The translations under genes and the position numbers were made by a program. Below are positions 15,666-23,655 of a DNA stretch of 34,141 nt, one piece after another. Origin of the DNA: Occallatibacter sp. (GTDB lineage: Bacteria; Acidobacteriota; Terriglobia; Terriglobales; Acidobacteriaceae). The notes beneath the pieces are model-generated. The model did not search any database. It was not told the origin of the DNA and saw only the letters and a program-made list of their open reading frames with translations. Location of the stretch: contig JARLGE010000219.1 in assembly GCA_031296215.1 (NCBI GenBank), positions 1 to 34,141 on the forward strand. Direction: 5' to 3'. The stretch's first letter is position 1; each line of letters opens with the position of its first letter.

Positions 15666-16643
15666 ATGAAGCGTCGCGAATTCCTGAAACAGGCTGGGCT
15701 TACGGCCGCAGCCGTTGCATCCACAACACAACTGAGGGCGGCCGATTCCGCCGCGAAGGGCGCCACGCCCACCCATCCCATTGCCCGGCGCACGCTGGGC
15801 AAGACCGGCGAGCGGCTGTCCATCATAGGCTTTGGCGGCATTGTGGTGATGAACGAGGAGACCGGCGCGGCCAATAACATTGTGGCCGAGGCGGTGGATC
15901 GGGGCATCAACTACTTCGACGTTGCGCCCAGCTACGGCAATGCGCAGGAGCGGCTGGGGCAGGCGCTCGAGCCCTACCGCAAAAGCTGCTTCCTGGCCTG
16001 CAAGACCGATGGGCGGATGAAGGACGATTCGCGTGCGGACCTGGAGCAGTCGCTGAAGCTGCTGAAGACCGACCACGTGGACCTCTACCAGTTTCACGCG
16101 CTGACCAAGAGGACTGACCTGGATAAGGTGCTCGGCCCAGGCGGCGCGATCGAGACCATGGAGGCGGCGAAGAAGGAAGGGAAGATTCGCTTCATCGGGT
16201 TTTCGGTTCACTCGGCGGAGACGGCGCTCGCCGCGATGGACCGTTACAACTTCGACACCATTCTGTTTCCGCTGAACTGGGTGCTGTTTACGCAGGCCGG
16301 ATTCGGGCCGCAGATTCTCAAGCGGGCCATGGAAAAGAAGATGGGCATCCTGGCGCTGAAGGGGATGGCCAAGACGACCTGGGCGGCCGATCAGCGCGGC
16401 AGTCATCCCGAGCCGAAGTGCTGGTACCAGCCGGCGGTGTTTCCAGAGGAGGCTTCGCTGGGGCTGCGCTGGACGCTCTCGCACCCGATTACGGCGACGA
16501 TTCCGCCCGGCGACGAGCGCTACTTCCGCCTGGCGATGGATGTGGCGCAAAGCTACAAGCCGCTGCAGGCGCACGAGGAGCAGGCTCTGCTGAGCGGCGC
16601 GCATGGCGTGGAGCCGATCTTCCATCTGGGCAACGACGTGTAA
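15666..16643 (+). CDS. Tat-exported aldo/keto reductase
   Basis: The 325-aa protein begins MKRREFLKQAGLTAAAVAST, a twin-arginine signal, then a TIM-barrel NAD(P)H oxidoreductase of the aldo/keto reductase superfamily. The catalytic tetrad is complete: Asp85 (NYFDVAPSYG), Tyr90, Lys113 (LACKTD) and His144 (YQFHAL). Other family marks are IGFGG near 54 and KIRFIGFSVHS. The Tat signal implies folding with cofactor in the cytoplasm before export. The substrate is unknown. The start at 15666 is set by GGAGGG (15655-15660), 5 nt upstream, and by the Tat motif. The last residues (after about 290) are less conserved, with no Fe-S cysteine motif. It lies alone on the plus strand, divergent from the protease. 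Confidence 0.9.
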   Translation: MKRREFLKQAGLTAAAVASTTQLRAADSAAKGATPTHPIARRTLGKTGERLSIIGFGGIVVMNEETGAANNIVAEAVDRGINYFDVAPSYGNAQERLGQALEPYRKSCFLACKTDGRMKDDSRADLEQSLKLLKTDHVDLYQFHALTKRTDLDKVLGPGGAIETMEAAKKEGKIRFIGFSVHSAETALAAMDRYNFDTILFPLNWVLFTQAGFGPQILKRAMEKKMGILALKGMAKTTWAADQRGSHPEPKCWYQPAVFPEEASLGLRWTLSHPITATIPPGDERYFRLAMDVAQSYKPLQAHEEQALLSGAHGVEPIFHLGNDV

Positions 16644-17051
16644 GCAGTCCGCTCCAGTCCGCATTTCTCACGAGGCGCGTCAACGAATTCGTTGCGCCGG
16701 CCTCCTGGCCGGGTCGCCGCGGCGACCGTGGGTCTCCCGACCCACGCCGGACACCGTTTGCTCCGTCACGGTTTGTGCAAACGGTACAGAGGAACGAGGC
16801 TTTGCTCTGACGGCGAGGACGCCGCCAGTACCACCGACCAGGAGGTCGGCGCTACGGAGCGCCGATTTGGCCGCGACAAATGCAGGTTAGAGCGGTTCTC
16901 CAGTTGCAGTAGAGGAAATCACGGCTGCGAAGCGGCCTTTCCCCCAGGGGTCCCCGGTGACAGGTCTTGGTCGCTGGGGTGGAAGTGGAGGGCCACTTCG
17001 CACAATTCCACACACTCCACGTGAACTGGACAACCTGTTAGAACTTCACAT
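16644..17051. repeat. Gene-free convergent intergenic region packed with hairpins
   Basis: Between the convergent reductase and XRE genes there is no supportable ORF but at least nine palindromes: 16681-16694 (CAACGAATTCGTTG), 16698-16713 (CCGGCC TCCT GGCCGG), 16712-16727, 16727-16746 (CGTGGGTC TCCC GACCCACG), 16754-16784 (CCGTTTGC/GCAAACGG), 16811-16824 (CGGCG AGGA CGCCG), 16834-16849 (CCGACC AGGA GGTCGG), 16847-16864 (CGGCGCT ACGG AGCGCCG) and 16982-16999 (GAAGTGG AGGG CCACTTC). Most have 4-nt loops. Several abut or overlap, so alternative folds compete. It may be a mosaic of dispersed palindromic repeats, and could also act as a two-way transcription end. Confidence 0.75.
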
Positions 17052-17399
17052 CTAGCGGGCGGCGGTGGAGGAGAACTTCTTGACCATGGCCAGCAGCAGC
17101 TTGCGGTCGCTGTCGCTCAGGTTCGACGAGTAGCGGCGGATCTGGGTCATGAAGCGCAGCTCCTCGTCGGTGAGCTTCCGGGTGTTGAACTGGCGGCCGA
17201 AGGAGTCGTCGGCGAAGAACTGCGCGATGGGCATGTCGAGAGCCAGGGCGATCTTCGACAGTGTGTCCAGCGAGGGCACCGTGTGGCCGTTCTCGACGCG
17301 CGAGAGGTAGCAGCGCAGCAGCCCGGTTTTCTTCTCGATATCTCCCTGGGACAAGCCCTTCTGCAGCCGGTGAGCGCGAATCGTGGTGCCGATCTTCAT
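17052..17399 (-). CDS. XRE-family helix-turn-helix transcriptional regulator
   Basis: The 115-aa protein has an N-terminal Cro/C1-type DNA-binding domain (residues about 5-62): IRAHRLQKGLSQGDIEKKTG as the first helices, CYLSRVENGHTVPSLDTLSKIALALD as recognition and support helices. A C-terminal helical tail (LTDEELRFMTQIRRYSSNLSDSDRKLLLAMVKKFSS) probably mediates dimer contact. It would bind DNA in the cytoplasm, probably as a repressor. GGAAG (minus strand) lies 9 nt before the ATG. The gene is divergent from the TonB-dependent receptor, with a palindrome in the shared 226-bp space, so it may control itself and perhaps the receptor; that is inference. Confidence 0.88.
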   Translation of the reverse strand: MKIGTTIRAHRLQKGLSQGDIEKKTGLLRCYLSRVENGHTVPSLDTLSKIALALDMPIAQFFADDSFGRQFNTRKLTDEELRFMTQIRRYSSNLSDSDRKLLLAMVKKFSSTAAR

Positions 17400-17420
17400 G
17401 GCGGAGTGCTTCCAGTCCGC

Positions 17421-17444
17421 TGCCGGAAGTTTACTTCCTAGGCA
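17421..17444. promoter_or_regulatory. Putative operator palindrome for the XRE regulator
   Basis: TGCC-GGAAGT-TT-ACTTCC-TA-GGCA forms an inverted repeat (6-bp core arms plus 4-bp outer arms offset by 2 nt), starting 22 bp upstream of the regulator's start codon. Size and position suit autoregulation by an XRE dimer. A shorter repeat TTAA-TAG-TTAA lies at about 17465-17475. The rest of 17400-17625 shows no other element I can support. Confidence 0.45.
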
Positions 17445-17625
17445 GCAATCAAATGACTATTGGCTTAATAGTTAACATGGGCGGCGGGAGAATGCAAGAT
17501 CAATTCCGGGCGATCTGCCAGCTCAGGAGTCACCGCGGGTACGGGCAGGGTTGCCCTCGCGCGTAAACCTTCGCGGCGCGGGGAGCGTCTGACTGAGTAC
17601 GAGCAGGAAATGCCAGGGAGCGCCG

Positions 17626-20600
17626 ATGCGGCTTCGAGCCACGGGAATCTTCGCGTTGGGGATGGTTGTGGCTGGCGGCATGGCGAGCTGGGCGCAAAAG
17701 GCGCCGCCGCCGCAAGGGCCGGCTGAGGCGCAAAGAACGGCGTCCGCAGTCCCCGGACAAGCTCAAGCGCAACAGGCTTCTTCTGTGCAGACAGGGTCGG
17801 GCGGCAAACTGCGTGGCGTGGCCATGAGCGGAAAAATCCCGTTGCCGGGCGTGACGGTGACGGCGCAGAACACGCTGACCGGCAAGCGCTACTCGGCCAC
17901 GACCGACCTTGGTGGGGCGTGGACGCTGACGATTCCGCAGAATGGGCGCTACGTGGTTCGCACCCAGTTTGCGGCCTTTGCAACGGGCTCCGGGGAGGCG
18001 CTGCTGAACGCCGCCAACCGCGAGCAGACGGTCAACTTCGACCTGATGCTGGCCTCGCGGGCTCTCATCCAGCAGCAACAGCAGGCGCGCGAGGGCGCCG
18101 GGAGCGAAGCCGGGCTCAACGCCGTGGCGGCGCAGGCCATCCAGCAACTGGCGGGCAACGGGGCGCAGAGCCTGAGCCTGGTGAGCGCGCTGGCCGCGGA
18201 CACCGAAACGCAGGCGGGAGCGCCCACGGCCAGCGGCGCGGCGCTGCCGCCCGTCGCCGCCAACTCAGACTTCAGCGCGGATTCGGTGGCCATCAGCGGG
18301 CAGACCGGGCAGGTGAGTCCGCTGGCGGGCCTGGATATGGACCGCATCCGCGATGCGGTGGAGACGGCGCGCGCCCAGGGGCTGATTCCGGATGGGCAGG
18401 GCGGCGGATTGTTTGGAGGCGGCGGCGGCTTTGGCGGCGGGGGCGGATTCGCAGCAGGCGGCTTCGGCGGCGCAGGCTCTGCCGGGGGCAGGGGTGGCCG
18501 GGGCAACTTCCGCGGCTTCAATCCCAGCCAGCCCCACGGGGCCATCTTTTGGACGGGCTCGAACTCGGCGCTGAACGCCGAGCCGTTTTCGTTGCGCGGC
18601 CAGTCGCAGCAGCAGCCGCCCAGCGGGACCAACCGCTTCGGGCTCACCTTCATGAGTGCGCCCTACATTCCGGGACTGACCAAGCCCGGCGGCAAGGATG
18701 CGGTGTTCCTTACGCTCTCGGGGCAGCGCAGTTCGAACCCGTCCGATCAATATGCCACGGTGCCCACGGATGCGGAGCGGGCGGGCGATTTTTCCGCGCC
18801 GGGCTTGCCGGCGATCTACGATCCGGCGACGCTCGCGCAGGTTGTCTCGAACGGCAATCCCAATATTCCAAACGGCACGCCCAACGTGATTCCCTCCTCG
18901 CGGATCGCGTCCCAGGCCACGGCGCTGCTCCGCTATTTCCCCGAGCCGAACCTGCCGGGCGACGTGCAGAATTACCACCTGCTGACCACCGCGCAGTCGA
19001 ACTCGACGCAGGCAGGGGTGCGCTACATGCGCAGCCTGGGCAAGAACGCCACGCTGCTGGGCGGTGGTCGCGGCGGCGGCGGGCGCAGAAACCAGAACCA
19101 GGGACTGCGGCAGAGCATCAACTTCAACTACAACTGGAGCCACTCGGCCTCGGACCTGGTCAATCTGTTTCCGCAACTGGGCGGCAAGACCGCGTCAGGC
19201 TCGAACTCCGTGCAGGCCGGCTACACGTTGGGCTACCACAAGGTGACAAACATCTTCAACGCCAACTGGAATCGCAGCAACGCGCAGACCAGGAATTTCT
19301 TCACGAATGGAACGGATATTGCCACGCAGGTTGGAATTCTTGGACCGAACGGCACGGCGCTGAACACCAGCCCGCTGAACTACGGGCTGCCGGACGTGAC
19401 GCTCAGCAATCTTACCGGGCTCAGCCAGCAGCAGCCGAGCTTCTCTTTGTCGCAGACGATCGCGCTGTCGGAGACGCTGAGCTGGATTCATGGGAAACAT
19501 AATCTGCGTTTCGGCGGCGACTACCGGCGCGTGCATCGCGATCTCCTGGCGGGCTCGAACGCGACAGGGGACTTCACCTTCAGCGGATTGTTTAGCGAAG
19601 ACGCGAACGGAGATCAGGCGACAGGTTCGTCGCTGGCGGATCTGCTGCTGGGGCTGCCGCAGGAGAGCACCATCGACGCCGCTGTCTCCAAGAGTTATCT
19701 GCGCGACAACGTGATGGATGCGTATGCGCAGGACGACTGGCGGGCCTTGCCGTCGCTCACCATGACGTATGGATTGCGCTACGAGTTCTTTGCGCCCTAC
19801 ACGGAAAAATACAATCACCTTGCTTTTGTCGACACCAATCCCAGCGAGGCGTTTTCCAGGCAGACCGAAGTTGATGCGGGTGGCGTGGGACCGTTCAGCG
19901 GCCCGCTGCCGCCGTCGCTGGTGTTTCCCTTTCGCCTTGGCTTTGCGCCGCGCGTGGGGGTGGCGCTGCGGCTGCCCAGGCAGACCGTGGTGCGGGCCGG
20001 ATTCGGCATGAATTACACCGTGGGCCAATACGCAACCTTCGCCACCACCATGGCGCATGAGCCGCCCTTTGCCAATCAGCAGACCAACCTGGAGGCTGAT
20101 GCGAACGGCAAGCCCACCTCGGCCTGCGCGCGGAATGCGCCTGCGAATTGCACTACGCTGGCCGATGGATTTCCTTCGCCGCCGAGCTCAAGCACTCCGG
20201 GCAACTACGCGCTTGATCCGCAATACCGGCTGCCCTACGTCGAGGTGTGGAACATCGATGTGCAGAAGACGCTGCCCTGGGGCGTGGTGCTCAACGCGGG
20301 ATACAACGGATCGAAGGGCAATCGTTTGGATATTACCAGCGCGCCGCGCGCCGGCACGAGCAGTCCCGGCACCGACCCCGCCAACCTGGTCTTCAACTAC
20401 GAGCAGGCGGCGGCTTTCTCCAAGTTCAGCGCGGGCACGCTGCGCGTCAACAAGCGGATGACGGGCGGAATTGCGCTGGGCGCGAACTACCAGTATTCGC
20501 ATTCGATCGACGACGCCGGATCGGTGGGAGGGACGTCGACGGTGGTGGCGCAGAACTGGCAGGACCTGGGCGCCGAGGAAGGCAACTCGAGCTTCGATCA

Positions 20601-21138
20601 GCGCCACAAGGTTAGCGGGACTTATCTTTACGAGTTACCTTTCGGAAAGGATAAAAGATGGGTTACTGGCGGAGCAGCGTCGCATATCCTGGAGGGACTG
20701 TCAGTTTCAGGAAGTTATACCTTTGCCACCGGCACGTCGCTTACGCCGAGTTACCAGGCCGCGGTGGCGGATGTGGCGCGGGGCACGGCCGGGACCCTGC
20801 GGCCGGATCGCGTGTCCGGAGTTTCCATTCCGGCCGGCGGCGGGTCGCTGTTGAAGTGGTTCAACACCGCGGCCTTTGTGACTCCAGCGGGGCCGTTCGG
20901 CACGGCTTCGCGCCATTCGATTGAAGCGCCGGGGACAGTTCAGAACAACATGTCTTTGTCGAAGACGGCGCAGATGGGCGATACGCGCAGCATGGAGATT
21001 CGCGCCACGCTGAACAACGCCTTCAACACGGTGCAGTACGCGGGCGTGGATACAAGTGTAACTTCGCCCACCTTTGGGCAGGTGATTTCCGTGGGAGCGA
21101 TGCGGTCGTTCAACTTTACCGCTAGATTCAGGTTTTAA
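17626..21138 (+). CDS. Oar-like TonB-dependent outer-membrane receptor with carboxypeptidase-regulatory-like domain
   Basis: The 1170-aa protein has a signal peptide (MRLRATGIFALGMVVAGGMASWAQ). A carboxypeptidase-regulatory-like beta sandwich follows at about 60-150 (LRGVAMSGKIPLPGVTVTAQN, TTDLGGAWTLTIPQNGRY). A long low-complexity region with a Gly-rich run comes next (about 262-300), and then a large beta barrel with repeated strand pairs (SINFNYNWSHS, LRFGGDYRRVHR, TYGLRYEFFAPY). It ends SFNFTARFRF, a terminal Phe as expected for BAM-assembled porins. Such receptors import bulky ligands across the outer membrane using TonB energy; the ligand is unknown. A classical plug domain is not obvious to me. 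AGGGAG (17615-17620) lies 5 nt before the ATG. The following VWA gene is 92 bp downstream and probably co-transcribed. Confidence 0.9.
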   Translation: MRLRATGIFALGMVVAGGMASWAQKAPPPQGPAEAQRTASAVPGQAQAQQASSVQTGSGGKLRGVAMSGKIPLPGVTVTAQNTLTGKRYSATTDLGGAWTLTIPQNGRYVVRTQFAAFATGSGEALLNAANREQTVNFDLMLASRALIQQQQQAREGAGSEAGLNAVAAQAIQQLAGNGAQSLSLVSALAADTETQAGAPTASGAALPPVAANSDFSADSVAISGQTGQVSPLAGLDMDRIRDAVETARAQGLIPDGQGGGLFGGGGGFGGGGGFAAGGFGGAGSAGGRGGRGNFRGFNPSQPHGAIFWTGSNSALNAEPFSLRGQSQQQPPSGTNRFGLTFMSAPYIPGLTKPGGKDAVFLTLSGQRSSNPSDQYATVPTDAERAGDFSAPGLPAIYDPATLAQVVSNGNPNIPNGTPNVIPSSRIASQATALLRYFPEPNLPGDVQNYHLLTTAQSNSTQAGVRYMRSLGKNATLLGGGRGGGGRRNQNQGLRQSINFNYNWSHSASDLVNLFPQLGGKTASGSNSVQAGYTLGYHKVTNIFNANWNRSNAQTRNFFTNGTDIATQVGILGPNGTALNTSPLNYGLPDVTLSNLTGLSQQQPSFSLSQTIALSETLSWIHGKHNLRFGGDYRRVHRDLLAGSNATGDFTFSGLFSEDANGDQATGSSLADLLLGLPQESTIDAAVSKSYLRDNVMDAYAQDDWRALPSLTMTYGLRYEFFAPYTEKYNHLAFVDTNPSEAFSRQTEVDAGGVGPFSGPLPPSLVFPFRLGFAPRVGVALRLPRQTVVRAGFGMNYTVGQYATFATTMAHEPPFANQQTNLEADANGKPTSACARNAPANCTTLADGFPSPPSSSTPGNYALDPQYRLPYVEVWNIDVQKTLPWGVVLNAGYNGSKGNRLDITSAPRAGTSSPGTDPANLVFNYEQAAAFSKFSAGTLRVNKRMTGGIALGANYQYSHSIDDAGSVGGTSTVVAQNWQDLGAEEGNSSFDQRHKVSGTYLYELPFGKDKRWVTGGAASHILEGLSVSGSYTFATGTSLTPSYQAAVADVARGTAGTLRPDRVSGVSIPAGGGSLLKWFNTAAFVTPAGPFGTASRHSIEAPGTVQNNMSLSKTAQMGDTRSMEIRATLNNAFNTVQYAGVDTSVTSPTFGQVISVGAMRSFNFTARFRF

Positions 21139-21230
21139 CGGAGTTAGCGGCGCCGCCGGAGTTACTGTCCGCCGCGGGAGACGTGTTGGCGAGTTAGCAA
21201 GTGAGTGGAATATTGGCGGAAGGCAATGCA

Positions 21231-23444
21231 ATGACGGGTTGGATCGAGAGGATCGGGGCTGGAGTTGCGGCGCTGGCGCTGATGACGCTGGGCGCGCAGC
21301 CGGCTTTCGCGCAGAACGCCGATCAGACGTCCAGCCCCCAGCAATCTCCTGCGCAAGTATCCTCAACGCCGCAGGGCGGGTTTGTGCTGAAGATGAACGG
21401 CGAGCTGGTGCTGACCAATGTGGTGGTGCGCGACGCGAAGACCGGCGAGGTAGTCGAGGGCCTCAAAGCAAGCGACTTCAGCATCTTCGAAAACGGAAAG
21501 CAACAGCACATGGACAGCTTTGACTTTGAGAGCGTTGACAGGGCCACGCCGCTGAACGAGGCCACGGTGAACGGGCTGGCAGCGGGCGCTGCCGGCAGTG
21601 GAGGCAAGGCTGTCGTAGTAGCTCGTCCGGAGGACCTGCGCAATCACCGGCTGATTGTGATGTTCTTCGACCTGACCTCGATGCAGCCCGAGGACCTTGA
21701 CCGAAGCGTGCTTGCCGCGCAGCAGTTTCTTGAGCAGAAGATGCAGCCGGCGGATCTGGTAGCGCTGGTTTCCTTGAGCGGCACATTGAAGGTGGATCAG
21801 GATTTTACCGCGGACAAGAATGCGCTCATCAACGAGGTCGCTGTTTACAACGGAACCGAGGGGCAGGGATTTGCCGAGGGCGCGAATGCGAATTCGAACC
21901 AGGCGGAGGACGCGACCGGCTACACGCCCGACGAGAGTGAGTATAACGACCTCAACACGGATCGTGAGCTGTTTGCCTTGCGGGCGGTGGCGAAGTCGCT
22001 GGAAAAGATTACAGAAAAGAAGAGTCTGCTTTACTTTTCCGGAGGTATTTCGCGGGACGGGATCGAGAATCAGGCCTCGCTCAGGGCGGCGATCAACGCG
22101 GCGGTGCGGGCCAATCTGGCCATCTACAGCGTGGACACGCGCGGCTTGCAGGCGATTTCTCCGCTTGGCGATGCTTCGACAGGGAGCCTGCGCGGAACCG
22201 GCGCCTACAACGGCGGCGCTCTTGCCAACAACATGAATGCCAACTTCGCCACGCAGGAGGTGATGGCGACGCTGAGCACCGATACCGGCGGCAAGGCGTT
22301 CTTCGATTCGAACGATTTTACGCCGGCGTTTGCGCAGGTGGAACGGGACACTTCGGCGTATTACGCAATCGGATTTCGCTCGACCAATCCACTGCGCGAT
22401 GGGCGCTATCGCAAGCTGACCATCAAGATCGACCGGCCGGGCGTGAAGCTCGAATACCGGCCCGGCTACTATGCGCCGGCGGACTTCCAGCACTCCGGCC
22501 ACGAGGATCGCGAGCGCGAACTTGAAGAGCAGTTGGCCAGCGATCTGCCGGCGACGGAAATGGCCGTGTACATGGATGCGATGTACTTCCGGCTCGATGA
22601 CAACCGGTTCTTTATGCCGGTGTCGCTGATCGTGCCGGGTTCGCAGATTCCGCTTGTGAAGGGCGGCGACAATGACTCGCCGCGGCGAGCCACGCTCGAC
22701 ATCATCGGCGCGGTGATCGACGAGGCGAAGCGGCCCATTGGCCACGCGAGAGAGACGGTGAAGCTGAATTTCGATCCGAGCCTGCAGGCGCGGCAGAAGA
22801 ACATCGAATATACGACCAGCTTCAATTTGCCGCCGGGCAAGTACCGGATGAAGTTTGTGGTGCGCGAGAACCAGACCGGCCGCATGGGATCGTTTGAGGC
22901 GGAGATTACGCTGCCGGACATGAAGAAATCTCCGTTGAAGATGAGCTCGATTGTGCTGGCGTCGATGCGGCAGCCGACCAAGAAGGAGAGCCCGCTGGTG
23001 CGTGGCGGCGAAGAGTATGTGCCCAACATCAGCCACGTCTTCCGCCAGGATCAGCACTTGTATCTGCTCTACGAGATTTACTCCCCGGCGCGCGAGAAGG
23101 CGGCGGCCGATGCGCCGAAGGGGACGAAGCCGGGCATCAATCTGCTGAGCAGCCTGGAACTGATTCAGGGTTCCACAAAGGTCTACGAGACGCCGCTGGT
23201 GCAGGCCCGGGCGATCAACGTGGAGGGGCGCGATGCGGTGGCCATCGAGCTGGATGTGCCGCTGGCGGCGCTGAAGCCTGGGCCGTATATCTGCCAGTTG
23301 AACGTGGTGGACGACGCGGCCGGGAGCTTTGCCTTTCCGCGCTTTGCGGTGCTGGTGCGGGAGCCAAGCGCGCTTGCGCCTGCAACTCAGCCCGCCGGGG
23401 GCACGTCCTCCTCCTCAGGCGCGGCCGCAACCGCGAACCCGTAA
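21231..23444 (+). CDS. Large secreted VWFA-related domain protein
   Basis: The 737-aa protein has a signal peptide (MTGWIERIGAGVAALALM ... AQPAFAQ), the pre-VWA strand block (LVLTNVVVRDAKTGEVV, FSIFENGKQQ) and a VWA domain in which the usual DxSxS is replaced by FFDLTSMQ (Asp-Leu-Thr-Ser-Met). Later VWA strands (SLLYFSGGIS) and the family C-terminal block SAYYAIGFRS / EYRPGYYAP follow near residue 420. About 310 further residues form beta-rich domains of unknown function (LPPGKYRMKFVVREN, GPYICQLNVVD). The ATG at 21231 is preferred because GGCGGAAGG ends 7 nt upstream; a GTG at 21201 is in frame. It follows the TonB receptor gene and is probably co-expressed. Its 3' end overlaps the opposite-strand DUF5522 gene by 58 bp. 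Confidence 0.88.
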   Translation: MTGWIERIGAGVAALALMTLGAQPAFAQNADQTSSPQQSPAQVSSTPQGGFVLKMNGELVLTNVVVRDAKTGEVVEGLKASDFSIFENGKQQHMDSFDFESVDRATPLNEATVNGLAAGAAGSGGKAVVVARPEDLRNHRLIVMFFDLTSMQPEDLDRSVLAAQQFLEQKMQPADLVALVSLSGTLKVDQDFTADKNALINEVAVYNGTEGQGFAEGANANSNQAEDATGYTPDESEYNDLNTDRELFALRAVAKSLEKITEKKSLLYFSGGISRDGIENQASLRAAINAAVRANLAIYSVDTRGLQAISPLGDASTGSLRGTGAYNGGALANNMNANFATQEVMATLSTDTGGKAFFDSNDFTPAFAQVERDTSAYYAIGFRSTNPLRDGRYRKLTIKIDRPGVKLEYRPGYYAPADFQHSGHEDRERELEEQLASDLPATEMAVYMDAMYFRLDDNRFFMPVSLIVPGSQIPLVKGGDNDSPRRATLDIIGAVIDEAKRPIGHARETVKLNFDPSLQARQKNIEYTTSFNLPPGKYRMKFVVRENQTGRMGSFEAEITLPDMKKSPLKMSSIVLASMRQPTKKESPLVRGGEEYVPNISHVFRQDQHLYLLYEIYSPAREKAAADAPKGTKPGINLLSSLELIQGSTKVYETPLVQARAINVEGRDAVAIELDVPLAALKPGPYICQLNVVDDAAGSFAFPRFAVLVREPSALAPATQPAGGTSSSSGAAATANP

Positions 23445-23587
23445 GGGCAGTGGCGGCAGCCGGATTGGCAGCAGGAGCCACGCTTGAGGTGGTAGGCCGC
23501 GGTGAAGACGAGATTCCTCCCCTCGTAGTAATAGTCTTCGGGCGAGAGCGCCGCCTGCGGTGCGTCGGAGGGGAAATCCTGATCCAT
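23387..23587 (-). CDS. Small cysteine-rich DUF5522-like protein
   Basis: This 66-aa protein has a compact conserved core: YYYEGRNLVFTAAYHLKRG followed by CCQSGCRHCPYGF, giving four cysteines and a histidine suited to metal or Fe-S binding. I recognise this as the DUF5522 pattern, which in other genomes is also found as a short stand-alone protein. The function is unknown. The Cys motif and the shared core make it real despite its small size and its 58-bp tail-to-tail overlap with the VWA gene. The C-terminal Ala/Glu/Pro tail, encoded in the overlap, is probably not functional. It is divergent from kdsC, with 68 bp between starts. Confidence 0.75.
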   Translation of the reverse strand: MDQDFPSDAPQAALSPEDYYYEGRNLVFTAAYHLKRGSCCQSGCRHCPYGFAVAAAPEEEDVPPAG

Positions 23588-23643
23588 GCTTCTATTGTGT
23601 CGTGAATCAGCGGCGAATGCGCGTCGCGGCCGGATGCAATGAG

Positions 23644-23649
23644 TAAAAT
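23644..23649 (+). promoter_or_regulatory. Candidate -10 element (TAAAAT) for kdsC
   Basis: TAAAAT ends 6 nt before the kdsC ATG at 23656, so a transcript from it would be leaderless. This agrees with the lack of a good ribosome site. No clear -35 box is visible in the 68-bp space shared with the divergent DUF5522 gene. Confidence 0.35.
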
Positions 23650-23655
23650 TGAAGC

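Noticed and set aside
16644-17051. Small plus-strand ORFs in the hairpin-rich region
   Set aside because: Their translations are Arg/Ala/Pro-rich readings of palindromes, with no ribosome site or motif.
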